Source: Alisma plantago-aquatica (taxonomy: Eukaryota; Streptophyta; Magnoliopsida; Alismatales; Alismataceae). From it: DNA of 64,000 nt. The stretch covers positions 261,172,001 through 261,236,000 of the forward strand of contig OY856414.1 in NCBI GenBank assembly GCA_963693085.1, given 5' to 3'. This document shows, one piece after another, positions 34,408 through 46,390 of the stretch; the first letter of the stretch is position 1; each line of letters opens with the position of its first letter. A program made the position numbers and the translations under genes. Under the pieces are notes generated by a model, which was given only the letters and a program-made list of their open reading frames with translations, was not told the origin of the DNA and did not search any database.

Positions 34408-34420
34408 TCCTCCCCTCCTT
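34408..34420 (-). other. Element G polypurine tract
   Basis: On the minus strand AAGGAGGGGAGGA lies directly against the 3' LTR start. It is identical to the PPT of element B. Confidence 0.9.
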
Positions 34421-34440
34421 ATTAGGAATTTTGTCCTCAA

Positions 34441-35700
34441 AATTCAGGCTTCTTTGAAAAGGTCAGGAAATTGTTCCTCCATGTCGGACTTCAACTCCCA
34501 AGTAGCATCATCGCTATCATGGTGATTCCAAAACACTTTAACAATCTCAATCTTCTTGTTTCTAAGCTCCTTGGTGCGAGTATCAAGTATCTTGACTGGA
34601 GCTTCTTGGTATACAAGGGTGTCCCTTAATTCAATTGGTTCACGATTGAGGACATGGCTAGGGTCTTTGACATACTGCTTCAGGTTTGACACATGAAAGA
34701 CATTGTGGATCATGCTATATTGTGGAGGTAAAGCCAACATGTAAGCACATTCCCCAATACGGTCCAAAATTTCAAATGGACCCACATATCGAGGGCTAAG
34801 TTTTCCTTTGTTCTTTGCAATGGCTCCAATTAGTCAAATTTTTAGGAAAACATGATCACCTACTAAGAATTGAGTGTCAGTCCTATGTGCATTAGCATAA
34901 GACTTCTAACGATCTTGTGCCCTTTTCAACCTTTGCTTGATTAGGTTGTCATTGTCAGAATAGAGTTGTAGTTCCTCATATTCCAGAATTCATCTTTCAC
35001 CTACTTCATCCTAGTAAAGCAAAGATCTACATGGTCTTCCATACAAAGCTTCATAGGGAGGCATGCCTATACTAGACTGGTAGCTATTGTTATAGGTGAA
35101 TTCAATGAGAGGAAGGTAGTGGTCCCAAGAACCACCCCAATCGATGATGCATGATCTCAGTAAGTCTTCTAGAACTTGGATTGTCATCTTAGACTGTCCG
35201 TCAGTTTGTGGGTGATATGCAGTACTAAAATTCAGTTGATTTCCCAATTCTTCCTGTACTTGTAGCCACAAGTGAGAAGTGAACTTCACATCGTGATCTA
35301 ATACAACAGATATAGGAATTCCATGCAGCCTGACTATCTCCCAAATGTATAATTCGGCTAACTCTGGGACTTTGGTTGTTGTCTTGATTGGAATAAAATG
35401 GGGTGACTTAGTTAGGCAATCAACTACAACCCAAATGGCATCACTCCCTTTCGTGGTCCTGGGTAGACCCACCACGAAATCCATGGTGATGTTTTCAAAT
35501 TTCCACTCGGGGATAGGTAGGGGTTGTAGAAGACCTCCTGGATGTTGATGTTCATCCTTGATCTGTTGGCAGGTCAAACACTTGGATATGAAAGTAGCAA
35601 TGTCAATCTTCATATTCCTCCACCAGAAGTGCCTTTGTAGATCCTTGTACATTTTAGTCGATCGAGGATGCATAGTATATTTCGACCTATGAGCTTCTCA
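34441..35700 (-). pseudogene. Element G integrase with chromodomain-like tail
   Basis: The frame 35011-35673 encodes the zinc region (MHPRSTKMYKDL, CLTCQQIKDEHQHP). The catalytic core has [15 protein letters not shown] (first Asp), VVLDHDVKFTSHLW (second Asp retained) and HPQTDGQSKMTIQVLEDLL. The catalytic Glu of the usual QSERT motif is Lys (codon 35188-35190), so the enzyme is predicted inactive. Between 34786 and 35010 the frame has stops. The frame 34444-34785 gives the GPF and [10 protein letters not shown] segment, then a chromodomain-like tail, [20 protein letters not shown], ending FPDLFKEA. Most of the usual length of a chromovirus integrase is represented. Confidence 0.9.
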
Positions 35701-36432
35701 TAAGACCATTTCTATCATGACTGAATCTTCTAGGACACATATGTGTTGTTTCTATCAGATTCCACCATCCATATCGACTTTTAGATGAGTTGGAGGGTTC
35801 TCTAGCAGCGTAGTCATTTCATCAAGGCGCTTACTATTCTTTTGGGCTATCATGAGCTCAGACTAGAGGCCTGGTTTGACAAGGATGCTGGCCAATCTAA
35901 GGACATTGCCCATTCACCTCAGGGCCCAAGGTGACATGACTTCCATCTTCTTCCATTTAGTAGTGAAAACAACAACACATTTAGCCTGCTTCCTGTTGAG
36001 TGCATCGACCACCTCATTTGCATTACTAGGGTGGTAGGCAATGGTGAAGTCATAGTCTTTAAGATACTCAAGCCATCGCCTCTGTCTGAGATTGATATCC
36101 TTCTGTGTCAGGATGTATTTCAGACTCTTGTGGTCAGTGAGGATGTCAAAAGTGGCACCATACAAGTAGTGTCACCATATCTTCAAAGTATATATGATGG
36201 CGGCAAGCTCGAGGTCATGGGTTGGGTAGTTGACCTCGTTTGGCTTCAATTGTCGAGAGGCATAAGCAACTACCTTTCTTTCGTGCATGAGGACACAACC
36301 CAGACCAAACCTTGATGTGTCAATGAAGATGAAGAACCCATCATTTCCTTAGGGAAGAGTCAAGACAGGTGCAATTATCATCTTTGTCTTTAGCTCTTAA
36401 AAACTAGACTCACACTCCTTCAACTAGATAAT
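35701..36432 (-). pseudogene. Element G RNase H region
   Basis: Readable motifs on the minus strand are [14 protein letters not shown] (first Asp, near 36320), [39 protein letters not shown] and [17 protein letters not shown]. The frame 35914-36165 is the longest open piece. Stops lie between the second and third blocks and downstream to integrase. The position between RT and integrase is as expected. Confidence 0.85.
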
Positions 36433-37112
36433 CTATTCTTCTTTCTTGGTGAGCTTTTTGAGAGGCAAGACAGACTTGCTAAAGTTCTGAATGAAACATC
36501 GATAATAGCAAGTAAGACCTAGAAAACTTTGAATCTCAGAAACATTCTTCGGGGCTTGCCACTCTAGAACGGTCGAGACTTTGGCGGGGTCAACAAAACT
36601 TTTCCCACCAGAAATTATGTGGCCTAAGAACATGACTTCAGAAATCCAAAATTCACATTTCGACAACTTTGCATAGAATTTCTAGGATTGGAGGATGTCA
36701 AGAACTTTGCGAAGGTGAATACAGTGTGATTCAACATCAGTCGAATATATCAATATGTCATCAATGAAGACCACTACAAACGCGTCGAGGAAAGGTTGGA
36801 AGACACTATTCATCAAGTTCATAAACACACCAGGGGCATTGGTCAACCCAAATGGCATGACTAGGAATTCATAATGCCTGTACTGAGTTTAAAAGGAAGT
36901 TTAGGGATGTCGTCGTCCTTATCCTTGAGTTGGTGGTAACCAGAACGGATATCAATTTTTCAAAAGACATGGGCAGAACAGAGTTAATCGAAAAGGTCAT
37001 CAATTCTGGGCAGCAGATACTTATTTTTCATGGTAGCTTGATTGATCAGACGATAGTAAATACACATGCAAATGGATCCATCCTTTTTCTTGACAAATAG
37101 AATGGGGGCTCC
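36433..37112 (-). pseudogene. Element G reverse transcriptase
   Basis: RT blocks on the minus strand, in several frames, are [92 protein letters not shown] and FLGLTCYYRCFIQNFS. The catalytic Asp pair is intact (FIDD at about 36757-36768), unlike in element B. Frameshifts and stops (near 36670, 36880 and 36960) prevent a full product. Confidence 0.88.
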
Positions 37113-37800
37113 CTAAGGAGATGTACTAGGGTGGATGGAACCCTTATCAAGCAACTCCTGTAATTGCTTTTTCAGCTCAATCAATTCAGCAAGAGCCATC
37201 CAATAGGGTGCCTGAGAAATGGGTGCGGTACCAGGTGCTAATTCGATAGAAAACTCAACATCACGATTAGGTAGCAGCCCAGGGAGCTCCTCAGGAAAGA
37301 CACTCGGGTACTCCTGTACTATATCAATGTTTTTAAGGGCACTCATATCAGGATTGACTATGGTTATAGTTGCTAGGTATGCTTTGCACCCTTTAGATAT
37401 AAAGTTTTGGGCTTTAATCATAGAAATAACAACATTTTGATTTTGATCTTTCCTTCTAGGAATTACAAGAATAGGGAGGTTGGGTTTGGATATAATGTCT
37501 TTCTTGGCATGACAATCGATCAGAGCATGATTTTTATGGAGCCAATCCATCCCTAAAATAAGGTCAAAGTCTTCCATGTCTAAGATTATGAAATCTGACT
37601 CAAAACTACGTCCAACATAAGATAGGGGGACTTTTAGACAATATAGTAGGATACTTTCATCTTCCCACTTGGGGTAGTTACATCAAGTATGTACCCTAAG
37701 TCCCTTGTTTTAAGATTCAACATAGAGGCAAGATTCTTAGACATGAAGGTGTTTGTTGACCCAGAGTCAAATAGAGTAACAAAAAAATGGTCGGAGATTT
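37113..37800 (-). pseudogene. Element G protease
   Basis: The active site LFDSGSTNTF is encoded near 37745-37775, followed by LNLKTRDLGY and VTTPSG. Stops come next, then the open frame 37113-37577 with MEDFDLILGMDWL, FISKGCKAYLATI, VFPEELPGLLPNRDVEFSIE and APYWMA. That frame covers the second protease block and the linker that enters RT. The arrangement is the same as in element B. Confidence 0.88.
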
Positions 37801-37879
37801 ACATCATACCTATGTATACATTTATTTTGTGTAAGGATTTTGTATAAGATAATCATGATACAATGTTCTGGGAAATAAT

Positions 37880-39083
37880 TTCAAATTTAAAAAGTACCTT
37901 CCATGAGTTTGTTTTCATTGGCCTTTGCCTTGTCCGCATTCACTGCAAATAAATAGGCATGTCGATGTTCCCCTTGCCTGGCCCATTTTGGTGGAGGGTG
38001 GGGGTAGTTGACTTTGAAGTGACCCTCCTGATTGCAGTAGTGGAAGACCGGGGATAGATATTTTCATTGGTTAGAGTGGAAGTTACCATAGTTACGACAA
38101 TGAGGAATATTGGCGTTCCGATCTGGACCCCTTTTTTGGCCAGGATTCTAGTTTTGTGCAGGACTACAGTTGTAATTCTGGTTCTGGCCTTTATTGTAGC
38201 TCTAAGAAGGAGGATTTCTCTAGTTCTTCTGTCGGTTCTTGTTCTTATTGCCACTAATATGGGGTTTTCCCTTCTATTCGGGTTTTGCAGGTACAATCTC
38301 AGTCAGGCCTAGATAGGAAAGGGTAGGTAATGGTTTCTCGTATCCCATCCCTAGGGTTATTTCCATGGATAAGGCATGGTCATAGGCATCTTGAAAATTG
38401 GTGGGTTTGGATGAGGATACAAAATCTTTTAGGGTAAGGAAGAGCTTATCAATGTAGTGGTCAAGTTTTTGCTCTTCAGTGAGGTTGGTGACATGCCTCT
38501 CCAGAAGGCGGAAATGTCGGCTATATTCATCCACTATGTTAGTTCCTTGGGTAAGGGTGAGGAATTGTTTTTGTTTCTCCTTTCTCTCAGATGTGGGTTG
38601 GAAACAGTTGGTGAAAATAGGTTTGAAGGCTTCCCAATTGACAGGGATGACCTGTTGTGACCGGATATAATTCTCCCACCACAACTTGGCCGCCCCCTTC
38701 AACTGGTAGGTGGTAAAACCAACCTTGTCTTGTTCAGGGCACCTCAAAACCCTAAAGGTGTTTTCCATGGACACTAACTAGGCATCAACCTTGTCTAGGA
38801 TATCATCTTTGTCTTCCCCATAGAAGGTTTCTGGGATGAGTTTCAGAAAATCCTAGATAGTGATGGGTTTTGGGTTATGGGTTGGCACAAGGGATGTTGT
38901 ATGAATAGCTAGGTCATGGAGGACATCCATAATGGCCTTCTATTTCAATTACCACTCCCCCATATCGGTGGTCTTATTGGAAGAACTAACATCTTCATCA
39001 TCATTCATATGGGGCTTCTTCCCCTTGTCTTTAGTACCAGAGGTCCCTTCACCATCCCTATTGTTCCTAGTTTTTGGGGCCAT
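37880..39083 (-). pseudogene. Element G gag (chromovirus)
   Basis: The start codon is at 39081-39083, beginning MAPKTRNNRDGEG. The capsid region lies in the open frame 38274-38774: GFTTYQLKGAAKLWWENY, FKPIFTNCFQPTSERKEK, QFLTLTQGTNIVDEYSRHF and FVSSSKPTNFQDAYDHAL. A basic, frameshifted linker leads to a knuckle-like motif, YCNQEGHFKVNYP (near 38000-38045), in which the last Cys is Tyr. The end is HAYLFAVNADKAKANEN. Stops near 38945, 38930 and 38780 split the N-terminal part from the capsid. Confidence 0.87.
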
Positions 39084-39566
39084 CTGCAAGTGTTCAACTG
39101 ATATAAGTTTTCTTATTTATAACTTTCAAAGCAAGAATATGATAGATCATGGAAATATTGCAACAAGTTTTCTCAATTTATTTTCAGATTTTAGTTGTTC
39201 CCGTCCTTAAACTACCCAAATTAGAGAGAGTATATAGATCAAGTCAAGACACCTTAAAGCGAACAAGAAGATGAGAAGTCATCCTACTTCCTTCTAATAG
39301 GTAGCTTGGGAAATTATTAAAGAAGAGATAAGATGCTAGAAGATTCTCTAGGGTTATAAGAAGTCCTTCCATCCATTTCTAGATCAACTAAGGCCAGGTG
39401 GAGCAGGAGGAACCTCAGCCACTGTGAAGACAGATAGGAGGAATTATGCCAGAACCCCCTTTGTGCTCTTTCTAGACACCTCGGTTTCCACCATAGTGAA
39501 ATTTAGGGCTTCCTTGGTTCAACGATTAAGAACATCATTTCACTAATGCATATGAAGTGTGTTATG

Positions 39567-39578
39567 GCTCTGATACCA
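39567..39578 (-). other. Element G primer-binding site (tRNA-iMet)
   Basis: The plus strand gctctgatacca is a perfect complement of the tRNA-iMet PBS, 2 bp from the LTR edge at 39581. Confidence 0.95.
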
Positions 39579-39580
39579 AT

Positions 39581-42321
39581 TGTCACGGATCTGTTCTTAC
39601 CCTAATCCCAATCCCACTGTCCAAATGGGCAGTGTTAAAGGGATTAGAGTGACCGTCCCTGAGTGTCCCGATAAATCACACACAGACAATATGCAAAAAT
39701 GAAATAACATTCTTCTTTATTAAAATGAACCAAAGGGTTTAATACATAAGGCCCATAGGCAACATGGAAAGAGAAAAAGGTAAGAAACTAGCCAACAAGT
39801 ACATCCCTTTTACAATTAGCTCCCATGTAGAGTCCAGATTTGATGTAGCAGTCTTTATTTAAATGGATTAATGATGAGATAAGTGTAAATCTCTAGTTCC
39901 TTGCATTACCTAAAATCAAGAAAATCAAGACACAATATCAATGCAATTGTACAATACACTATATAAAAACAAGTAAAACAATGTATAAGAAAATTAGTAT
40001 ACTTGGCAGGACTTATATATTTCAAAAGTATATCAAACGATCTTACAAAAACCAAAATGTTTGTTCAACAAGGATTTTATTACGAATTTCCCATTATGCT
40101 ATAATCACTAAGCATGATTATATTATTTTGTGTGACTCTATTACCCCAATGTGATGGGGGGGTCATCAAGATCCTTCTCACTATAGGAGATAGGAGGTCA
40201 ATGTACAAAATCCCACCCTCCAAATGAGGGGGGTTTTCTTATATTCAATATAAACATTATGGACTTTGTCAACATCATTATCATCATCAATATATGGGCA
40301 ATCATAATGGGTATTGCAATTTATCTTTTCATGTTTTTCAAAATATAGTATAAGAAAAATAGAAGACTAATCATAGGGAACAGTAGCCCATCCAAGTAAG
40401 TAGCCAAGCATACAGTCAAGAGATACATAAAAGTATCTTCAATACAATCAAGGAGGATTTATATAATAGCGTACCTTTCTAAATGAGTATTTGGACTATA
40501 GATACCAAGAAAGAGTAGATCAACCCCTTGAGTCAGATCCTAGATCAAAATATTGGATCAAGGGTCAAGATCATAGTTTTAAAGAATCATGCTTCACTAT
40601 TTGAGATTAGGGTTACATTTTCCTATCTCTACCTTAGGGTTAGGTCATCCATAATATTTCTAAGTGTCTAACATTTATTCAAGTATCAAGCATGTTTCAT
40701 GAATGGATGACCTACCTAGGTATATTTAGGAACACATACCAACCCTAATTATTATCATTATCATTCAAATCTCTAGATCATTTTCAATATGAAATAGTAT
40801 CATTGGACTCAAAATTAGATCAGGGAGATTCATGGGTCAGACAGATGATTAGGGGTTTACAAGATTGGATTTATCATCACCATATCAAGAGTAATCCTTA
40901 TTTCAAAGTATATGGTTCATATTCTAGGGTAATGAGTTAAGAAGGTTATATCTAACCCTTATTCTGTCAAAATCAATTTGGTGTCTCAATAGGATCATTA
41001 GAATCAGGAATAAGGGTTTCTCAAAGATTGAACTCAATTTAGAGTCATTAATAACAACATTATGAGAAATAGGTCAAAACTAGGGATAATAATGAGATTA
41101 ACAAGGAATTACACTATGTAAGTATTTTTAATGCATCCATTGGATTTTTATGATCAAGATTGACTATTTACTCGAATTGTTTGGGGCTAGGATGCATTTC
41201 TTGTGATTTAAACAAAAGCTGACTATTTATTGCTAATATGGGCAAAGAGGGGGAGAATTACCAGAAAATGAAGGCCGAGAACAAGTGATGGCCGTTGGAT
41301 TCCTCGGTCAGTGTTGATCAGATTGAGATCCTATGGCTGGGAGGTAGATTGCTCCCGGTCATGTGCATTGGAGAGGGGGGGCAAGCGTGTTGGCTTGCGA
41401 CCGTTGATCGCTGGATCCGGTCGCCCTTAGACTGTGATCTAATGATCACGGCTTGCTCTTCTAACAATGGACCGACTGCACCAGTGAGGGAACATCGCAG
41501 TGGAGAAGGGGTGATGTGAAAGAGGGAAATGAGAAGGAGGTGGAGGGGGAGGTCATAGTGGCGCCGTTTGAAGTCATCAGGGCTCGCTGAAGGTGAGGGT
41601 CTGGTTTTTATAGCCCAAAGGGGTGAGGTTTAGGGTTAGATAGGGCTCCTCTCCCATGACGGTGGCCGAGAGAGGTTTTTCTCAATTGTTCTCAAAGCAC
41701 AAGGATTTGAGGGGGAAAAGAGGGGTTTTCACATTTAGTTTTGCAGGCAGACCATCTCGGTCCTGTTGATTTTTGAAATAGGTCAAAAAAAGAGCAAAAA
41801 CGGGGTCTCGACCTCCTTGGTCTCCTCCCTGATGATTGCGGGAGGTAGGGGATGACCCTGTAATTGCTCGTTCAGGGCCCTGATCTGCAGGTGCCTGATC
41901 TGAGGGTCAGTGATCGCTCCCGCCCTTCTCAAGAGATCCCTGGCTCATAAAAGGGCGAAATAAAAGGAAACAAAAAGGGATTTTGTGATTAAACTTCAGA
42001 AAGTCATAGATATTAGTAGGAGTGTCCAATTTGAGTAAAATCTGGACCATTGCTTCACAAAATTGTGTAGAATATATAAAAAAAAGATTGAGGACAAGAT
42101 AATGAAGTTTGAGGAACGAATTTATTTCTTTGAGTTAGGTGATTATTAAACCTAGTTAAAATGTCACAAAATGTAAACAAGTCACATTGGTCACCAAATT
42201 TTGTATTTGAGTCTCAAAATTAATTATGTAGTTAAGAAAAATAGATTGGGACCAAGAGTGAACATAAGGAGGTCAAAATTGGAAATTGGACAAAAGTATG
42301 AGTAAAACTCACTTTATCACA
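39581..42321 (-). repeat. Element G 5' LTR
   Basis: Partner of 31728-34407. It contains about 115 bp (roughly 40384-40500) that is missing from the partner, and lacks the partner's two short duplications. The minus-strand TATAAAAA lies at 41605-41612. Confidence 0.92.
41605..41612 (-). promoter_or_regulatory. Putative TATA box of the element G 5' LTR
   Basis: The minus strand reads GGGCTATAAAAACCAG. It is conserved at 33695-33702 in the partner LTR. Confidence 0.6.
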
Positions 42322-42326
42322 ATGGG

Positions 42327-44260
42327 AAGCATGAATGGGGAATTTTATGCTCAGGACTGAGGTGCCATCAATACAGTACCTCAATCGACACTCTTCACCT
42401 AACCAAATATGCCTGGATCTTGGCTTAGATCCTGAGATAATGTTAGATAGTTGGGATATACTCTTCTCGTTAAGTCCATCATAGTGGGACACAACTCTTG
42501 GGGCTTCCAATATGGTGTCTACCTATTGATCTAAGGTCATGCATAGGGTGGGCCATTAAATCCCATACCCAACCCCTTTTATCTAAGAGGGATCTACATG
42601 ATCTTTGTACATCCTTGGTGTCTAGCTCCTAGACCTTTATCCAAACATATTAGCATCTCCCATAATTTTTAAGAAAATAGTGTGGGATCATAAGGGATAT
42701 GGTGAAACCATCTCCTTTGTGGTGTTTTTTTGATTCAATCTCCTTTGTGGTGTTAGCCAACCGATTTTGACAATATTTTGCATCTCAAAGCATAATTGGA
42801 GGTTGTCTTATTTGATCTAAGATATGGTGTTGGGAATATTGACCTAGACTATGATGATGGCATGTCCTAATCAATATCTTAGTCCTTGATATAGTGACGG
42901 GGGAACCACCCTCTTATGATGAATACACAACCTTCCCTAAATAAGGTTAAAATAAGGACTCAATTCTATTACCATGAACAATATTGTGAAGATTTGTGTC
43001 CAATTTGTATCTCAAGAGTGATCTCCCCTAGAGCGTCTTTGATTACCCCATCAAAGGAGGTTTCATTATTTGTTGTTGGTTGCAAGTGGGAGGGTTGCCT
43101 TCCCAAGATATTGAGTGTCTTGAGTGGACAAACATTGAGGCATGCACACTTGTTGACAAACTGAGAAATGATTTTGAGGTCCTGGTATAAAATTGTAGTG
43201 ATTAGAAAAGGCTTGTTTTGACTTCCTTTGGAAAGTATCTCATCTTTCAAGAATGAGATCAGGTGTGGGGTTGTGATCAAACCTATGGTGGTTGTAAGTG
43301 CTTCCGGTCTGACATCTATGGAGATGTAGACCCCTTTAAGAGTCTTCATGACTTCTCCATTATGTGTAGGGGAACTTTTCATCACCTCTATTAGCAACAC
43401 TTCACCTTGTAATTCATCTATAAACTAGACCGTAGCTTTCTTCCTGCACCCTTATTCCATGGTTAGACCATCCGCATATAACAGTTTCTTCTATCCGATA
43501 ATTTCATTTCAAGTAGTGCTATCTTGAGCACTCTGATATGTATGAGCCTTCCAATTTCTTTATAAAGTTTCAGAGTTGGAACTACCTACTTGGTATTGAA
43601 ATGGGAATGGAGACCTTGCATGTCCTCCTTGTAGGTCCCCTCTATTGGTGTGTTGATAGGAATTCTATATATGTTCTTACTTTTTCTTTGCCCTTTTTTA
43701 GGGTTGAAGGTGATTTCATTGGGGTGGTGCGTGGGGCCACCTCTCATTTGGTTGGCTTGGATATTGGGTATTACATTAATACCATGGGATGAGAAACTAC
43801 ATATTAATGAGTCTTTTGCCAGGACTGACACTTTTAGAACCCACATTGTATGTCCTTTTTTCCTTGGAGAGCTTCGAATATGCTAATGGGAGTCTTGGAT
43901 TTATTGGAACCACTAGATTCCTCACTTGGATGGAAGTGACAATCTGTGTTCTTTGGAGCCAATTCTTGATGAGTTAGGCCAAAGGAAGGATAAGCCCCTA
44001 CATTTGGTCTTATGGTGATTGTATGACATCTATGATTTTGGAAGATGAGGGTATATACTCTTATGTGATCACATTAACATCACAATATTTGATTAGGTTT
44101 TGTAGGGCATGCTTAAGGGCAAGGTAGGAATCTATCATATACCCCTTGGCCTGTTGAAAGTCACAAGATGCATTGACATTGTAGCCCTTGGACAAGTGGT
44201 TGGTAGGTTTATTGATGAAGGGAAACTTGGTGGGAAACTTCCGTAGGTGATTTATGTCCA
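42327..44260 (-). pseudogene. Element F protease and gag C-terminal region (Tat-lineage gypsy)
   Basis: The frame 42969-43400 encodes CLNVCPLKTLNILG, TSFDGVIKDALGEITLEIQIG, the Tat/Ogre protease blocks (pattern SSLNVCPxxTLxxLG then FDGxxREVxGEIxLxIxIG). The catalytic Asp-Gly-Ser is replaced (NKCACLNV). Upstream, 44061-44264 contains CDFQQAKGYMIDSYLALKHALQNLIK, the Tat zinc-finger-like block (C-F-H, G-H-T-x-x-C, LKxxIQxLI) with His and Cys residues lost. Between these blocks and down to 42327 the sequence is full of stops. The right part of the same element lies beyond 44260; the left continuation is 31727 and below. It is an old, dead copy. Confidence 0.75.
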
Positions 44261-44970
44261 ACAAGATGGTTCAAGGGAATCTCCTAATGGAGCAAACTTC
44301 CATTTTGGTTTAGAAGGTTCTTCTAGATCAAGAGACAAGGTTGTTGGCTCCTCTTGAGGTGTAGGGTTACTTGTTTTAGGAGATGTTCTTGCCCCTATTT
44401 TCTATAAAGGTTGTTGGAATAGTATGGCGCATACCTTCTATTGTAACACCTCCAAGTTTCCCTTGGTGGGGACGTTGTATAGATTCCAAGCATAGGGACT
44501 AACAAACTTCTTGTCCATCTTTTCTGAAGTGGTGATATCTGTTATGTTTAGTTTGATGTACCATGCTAAAGAAGGACATTCAGATACCCATATGATGTGT
44601 CAAATCAATACTTTGTCATAATCTTTCACTCCTACCTTGTCTGAGTGGCATGCCTTACCATGTGCCATATGGTCCCCCTTTCTATAGTACTCATGGAACT
44701 TGGTCATGTAGAAGTTGTTGGGCAACTTGACATCTAGGAAGTGGCATAAGTTGTTGAACATCTTACCCCTGTCCTTCTTTCCTTCTAGCTACTTTGTCTT
44801 CTATAGGATCTTGATTAGGAGGGGTTCTACAATGACGAGTTTTGGGAAATCAACTTCTTGGTGGGTGGCCACCACTGGTATCATTGGAGCTTTGAATGTC
44901 ATTGGTGGTGCCTAGTATGCTTGTGGTGGGACTCCATGCATACCTCCCACTTACAGATTATACAAATAGT
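44261..44970 (-). pseudogene. Element F gag capsid region (Tat-lineage gypsy)
   Basis: The minus strand reads GKMFNNLCHFLDVKLPNNFY, then TKFHEYYRKGDHMAHGKACH and YDKVLI (about 44620-44790). After a stop come SECPSLAWYIKLNI, FVSPYAWNLYNVPTKGNLEV. These match the Tat gag pattern (DLCLFPDVKLPxKFKMPxFxKYDGxGDPxxHLxxY, then AxTWYxxLD, then FxxQYxYNxxxxPTRxxLxxL). Two in-frame stops are present. Element H interrupts the upstream end at 44970/44971; F resumes after H. Confidence 0.75.
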
Positions 44971-46390
44971 TGAAAACTACTAGAGGGGGGGTGAATAGAG
45001 TTTTATAGAGATTTTAACAATTATTGAACTCAAACAACCAACCACATAAATATTGGACAAGGAGACACATGGTTTAGAGTGGTTCCAACTATAGCAAATA
45101 CTATAGCCGTCAGTCCACTACCCGGTTGCTTACCCAACCGGGATTTGAAAAGAAATTTATTTTATTACCTCGCAAGGACTTTACATAAAATACAATTTCT
45201 TTTCCCAAACCCTTCAAGCATCCTTCACCTAGAAGTAATCGCCCAACCTTGAAGCAGCCTTCCCTTGAAGTAGGTGCACCAACTCCCGTTGCACCAGCCT
45301 TCTGAAGTAGCTTCCCGTGCGATAGCCTTCTTGAAGTAGCTTGAAGTCCCCTTCTCCACCTGAGAAGTCAACCCTCTCCAATCCGCAGCCTCCAACCCTA
45401 GGAGTAGCAAGGAGAGTACAAAGGATAAAAAGGAACAAGAAGGAAAATAGAAATTACAATACCGTTGTAAGCACAAGGCTTGATTTTCCTATATCAAGCA
45501 TTTAGATCTCCTAACCAATGTGTATGACAATGTGATTGTAGTGGATAGGAGATACTAGCCTATAGGACACGAAATGGGAGCAATAGGAATGAATGGCAAG
45601 TGTAGGAATTTCTCTATTGCTCTAAAATAGATTGCAAGTGAGTATTCAAGCTCAAGTATAGCACAAGTATATCTTAGGTGTATTTTGGTGTCCTAAGGCA
45701 TGTCCTATATATAGGAATGGCCTATGGATGCTTAAGGACGTTCTAGACAACTTCTAGGGGTTTCTAAGTGCTTAACTAGCCGTTAGGTATAAGTTAGGTG
45801 CGTTAGTAACGGCTAGTTGCTTTATTCTGCAGTTGCTGTCAGAGACCATCTCGGTCGACAATTTGTCGACCGAGATACCTACTCGGTCGAAGTTTTGTCG
45901 ACCGACAGGCTCTCTGGATCAACGTTCATTTGCAGCTGCCAACTACTTTATCAGCTGTGTCTAACGGCTACTTGGGTCAATCTCGGTCGAGAAGTTTGTC
46001 GACCGAGAGTGTCTCGGTCGAGGAGTGTGGTCGACCGAGATTGACTCTGTTTTCAATCTTTTAATTAACCACTAAGCATGTGTATGAGTGTGCATATGTG
46101 ATCCTATTTGAAGGGGATGACCTATCTAAGTGTGGTGTTTAGCTAGGAAGATCCAACGCTTGATTTATATGCAATCTAAGTACTTGTACATTATATATTT
46201 GTACAAGTTTTTACAACAGTGATTACATTGCATGGAAATATAAATATGTAAGCTTTTTTTGGATTTTCCCTAGTTGCTTTGTCATCCACCTTAATCCTGC
46301 ACACTCAAGTAGCTCGTTAGATCAACAAGAATGAAATGTTTGTCATCATCGAAACAAAGGGATTTATCATAATGTCCAATTTATCCAACA
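44971..46390 (-). repeat. Element H 3' LTR
   Basis: It runs from TGAAAACTAC to ATCCAACA on the plus strand. A minus-strand TATATATA-type box lies at 45705-45715. Salient GGTCGAC palindromes lie upstream of that box at 45848-46043. The open frames at 45225-45476 and 45817-46044 recur in the other LTR only because of the LTR duplication. Confidence 0.94.

Larger units (their letters stand above)
31728..42321 (-). mobile_element. Element G: Tekay/Del-type chromovirus (Ty3/gypsy)
   Basis: It is a 10.6 kb element. The LTRs are 31728-34407 (3', 2680 bp) and 39581-42321 (5', 2741 bp), both running from TGTCAC to an ACA end on the plus strand. A perfect tRNA-iMet PBS, a PPT identical to that of B, and gag to chromodomain in chromovirus order are all present on the minus strand. 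It inserted into element F between the protease and RT regions. By eye the LTRs differ by roughly 6% in the part compared. The coding region has many stops, and integrase has lost its catalytic Glu. B and G are relatives lying in opposite orientations about 2 kb apart. Confidence 0.93.
31723..42326. repeat. Target-site duplication of element G (31723-31727 and 42322-42326)
   Basis: A perfect 5 bp direct repeat, ATGGG. Confidence 0.93.

Noticed and set aside
45225..45476. Identical-looking small ORFs in both H LTRs (45225-45476 / 49212-49463 and 45817-46044 / 49804-50031)
   Set aside because: They are duplicated only because the LTRs are young and near-identical. There is no coding signature.
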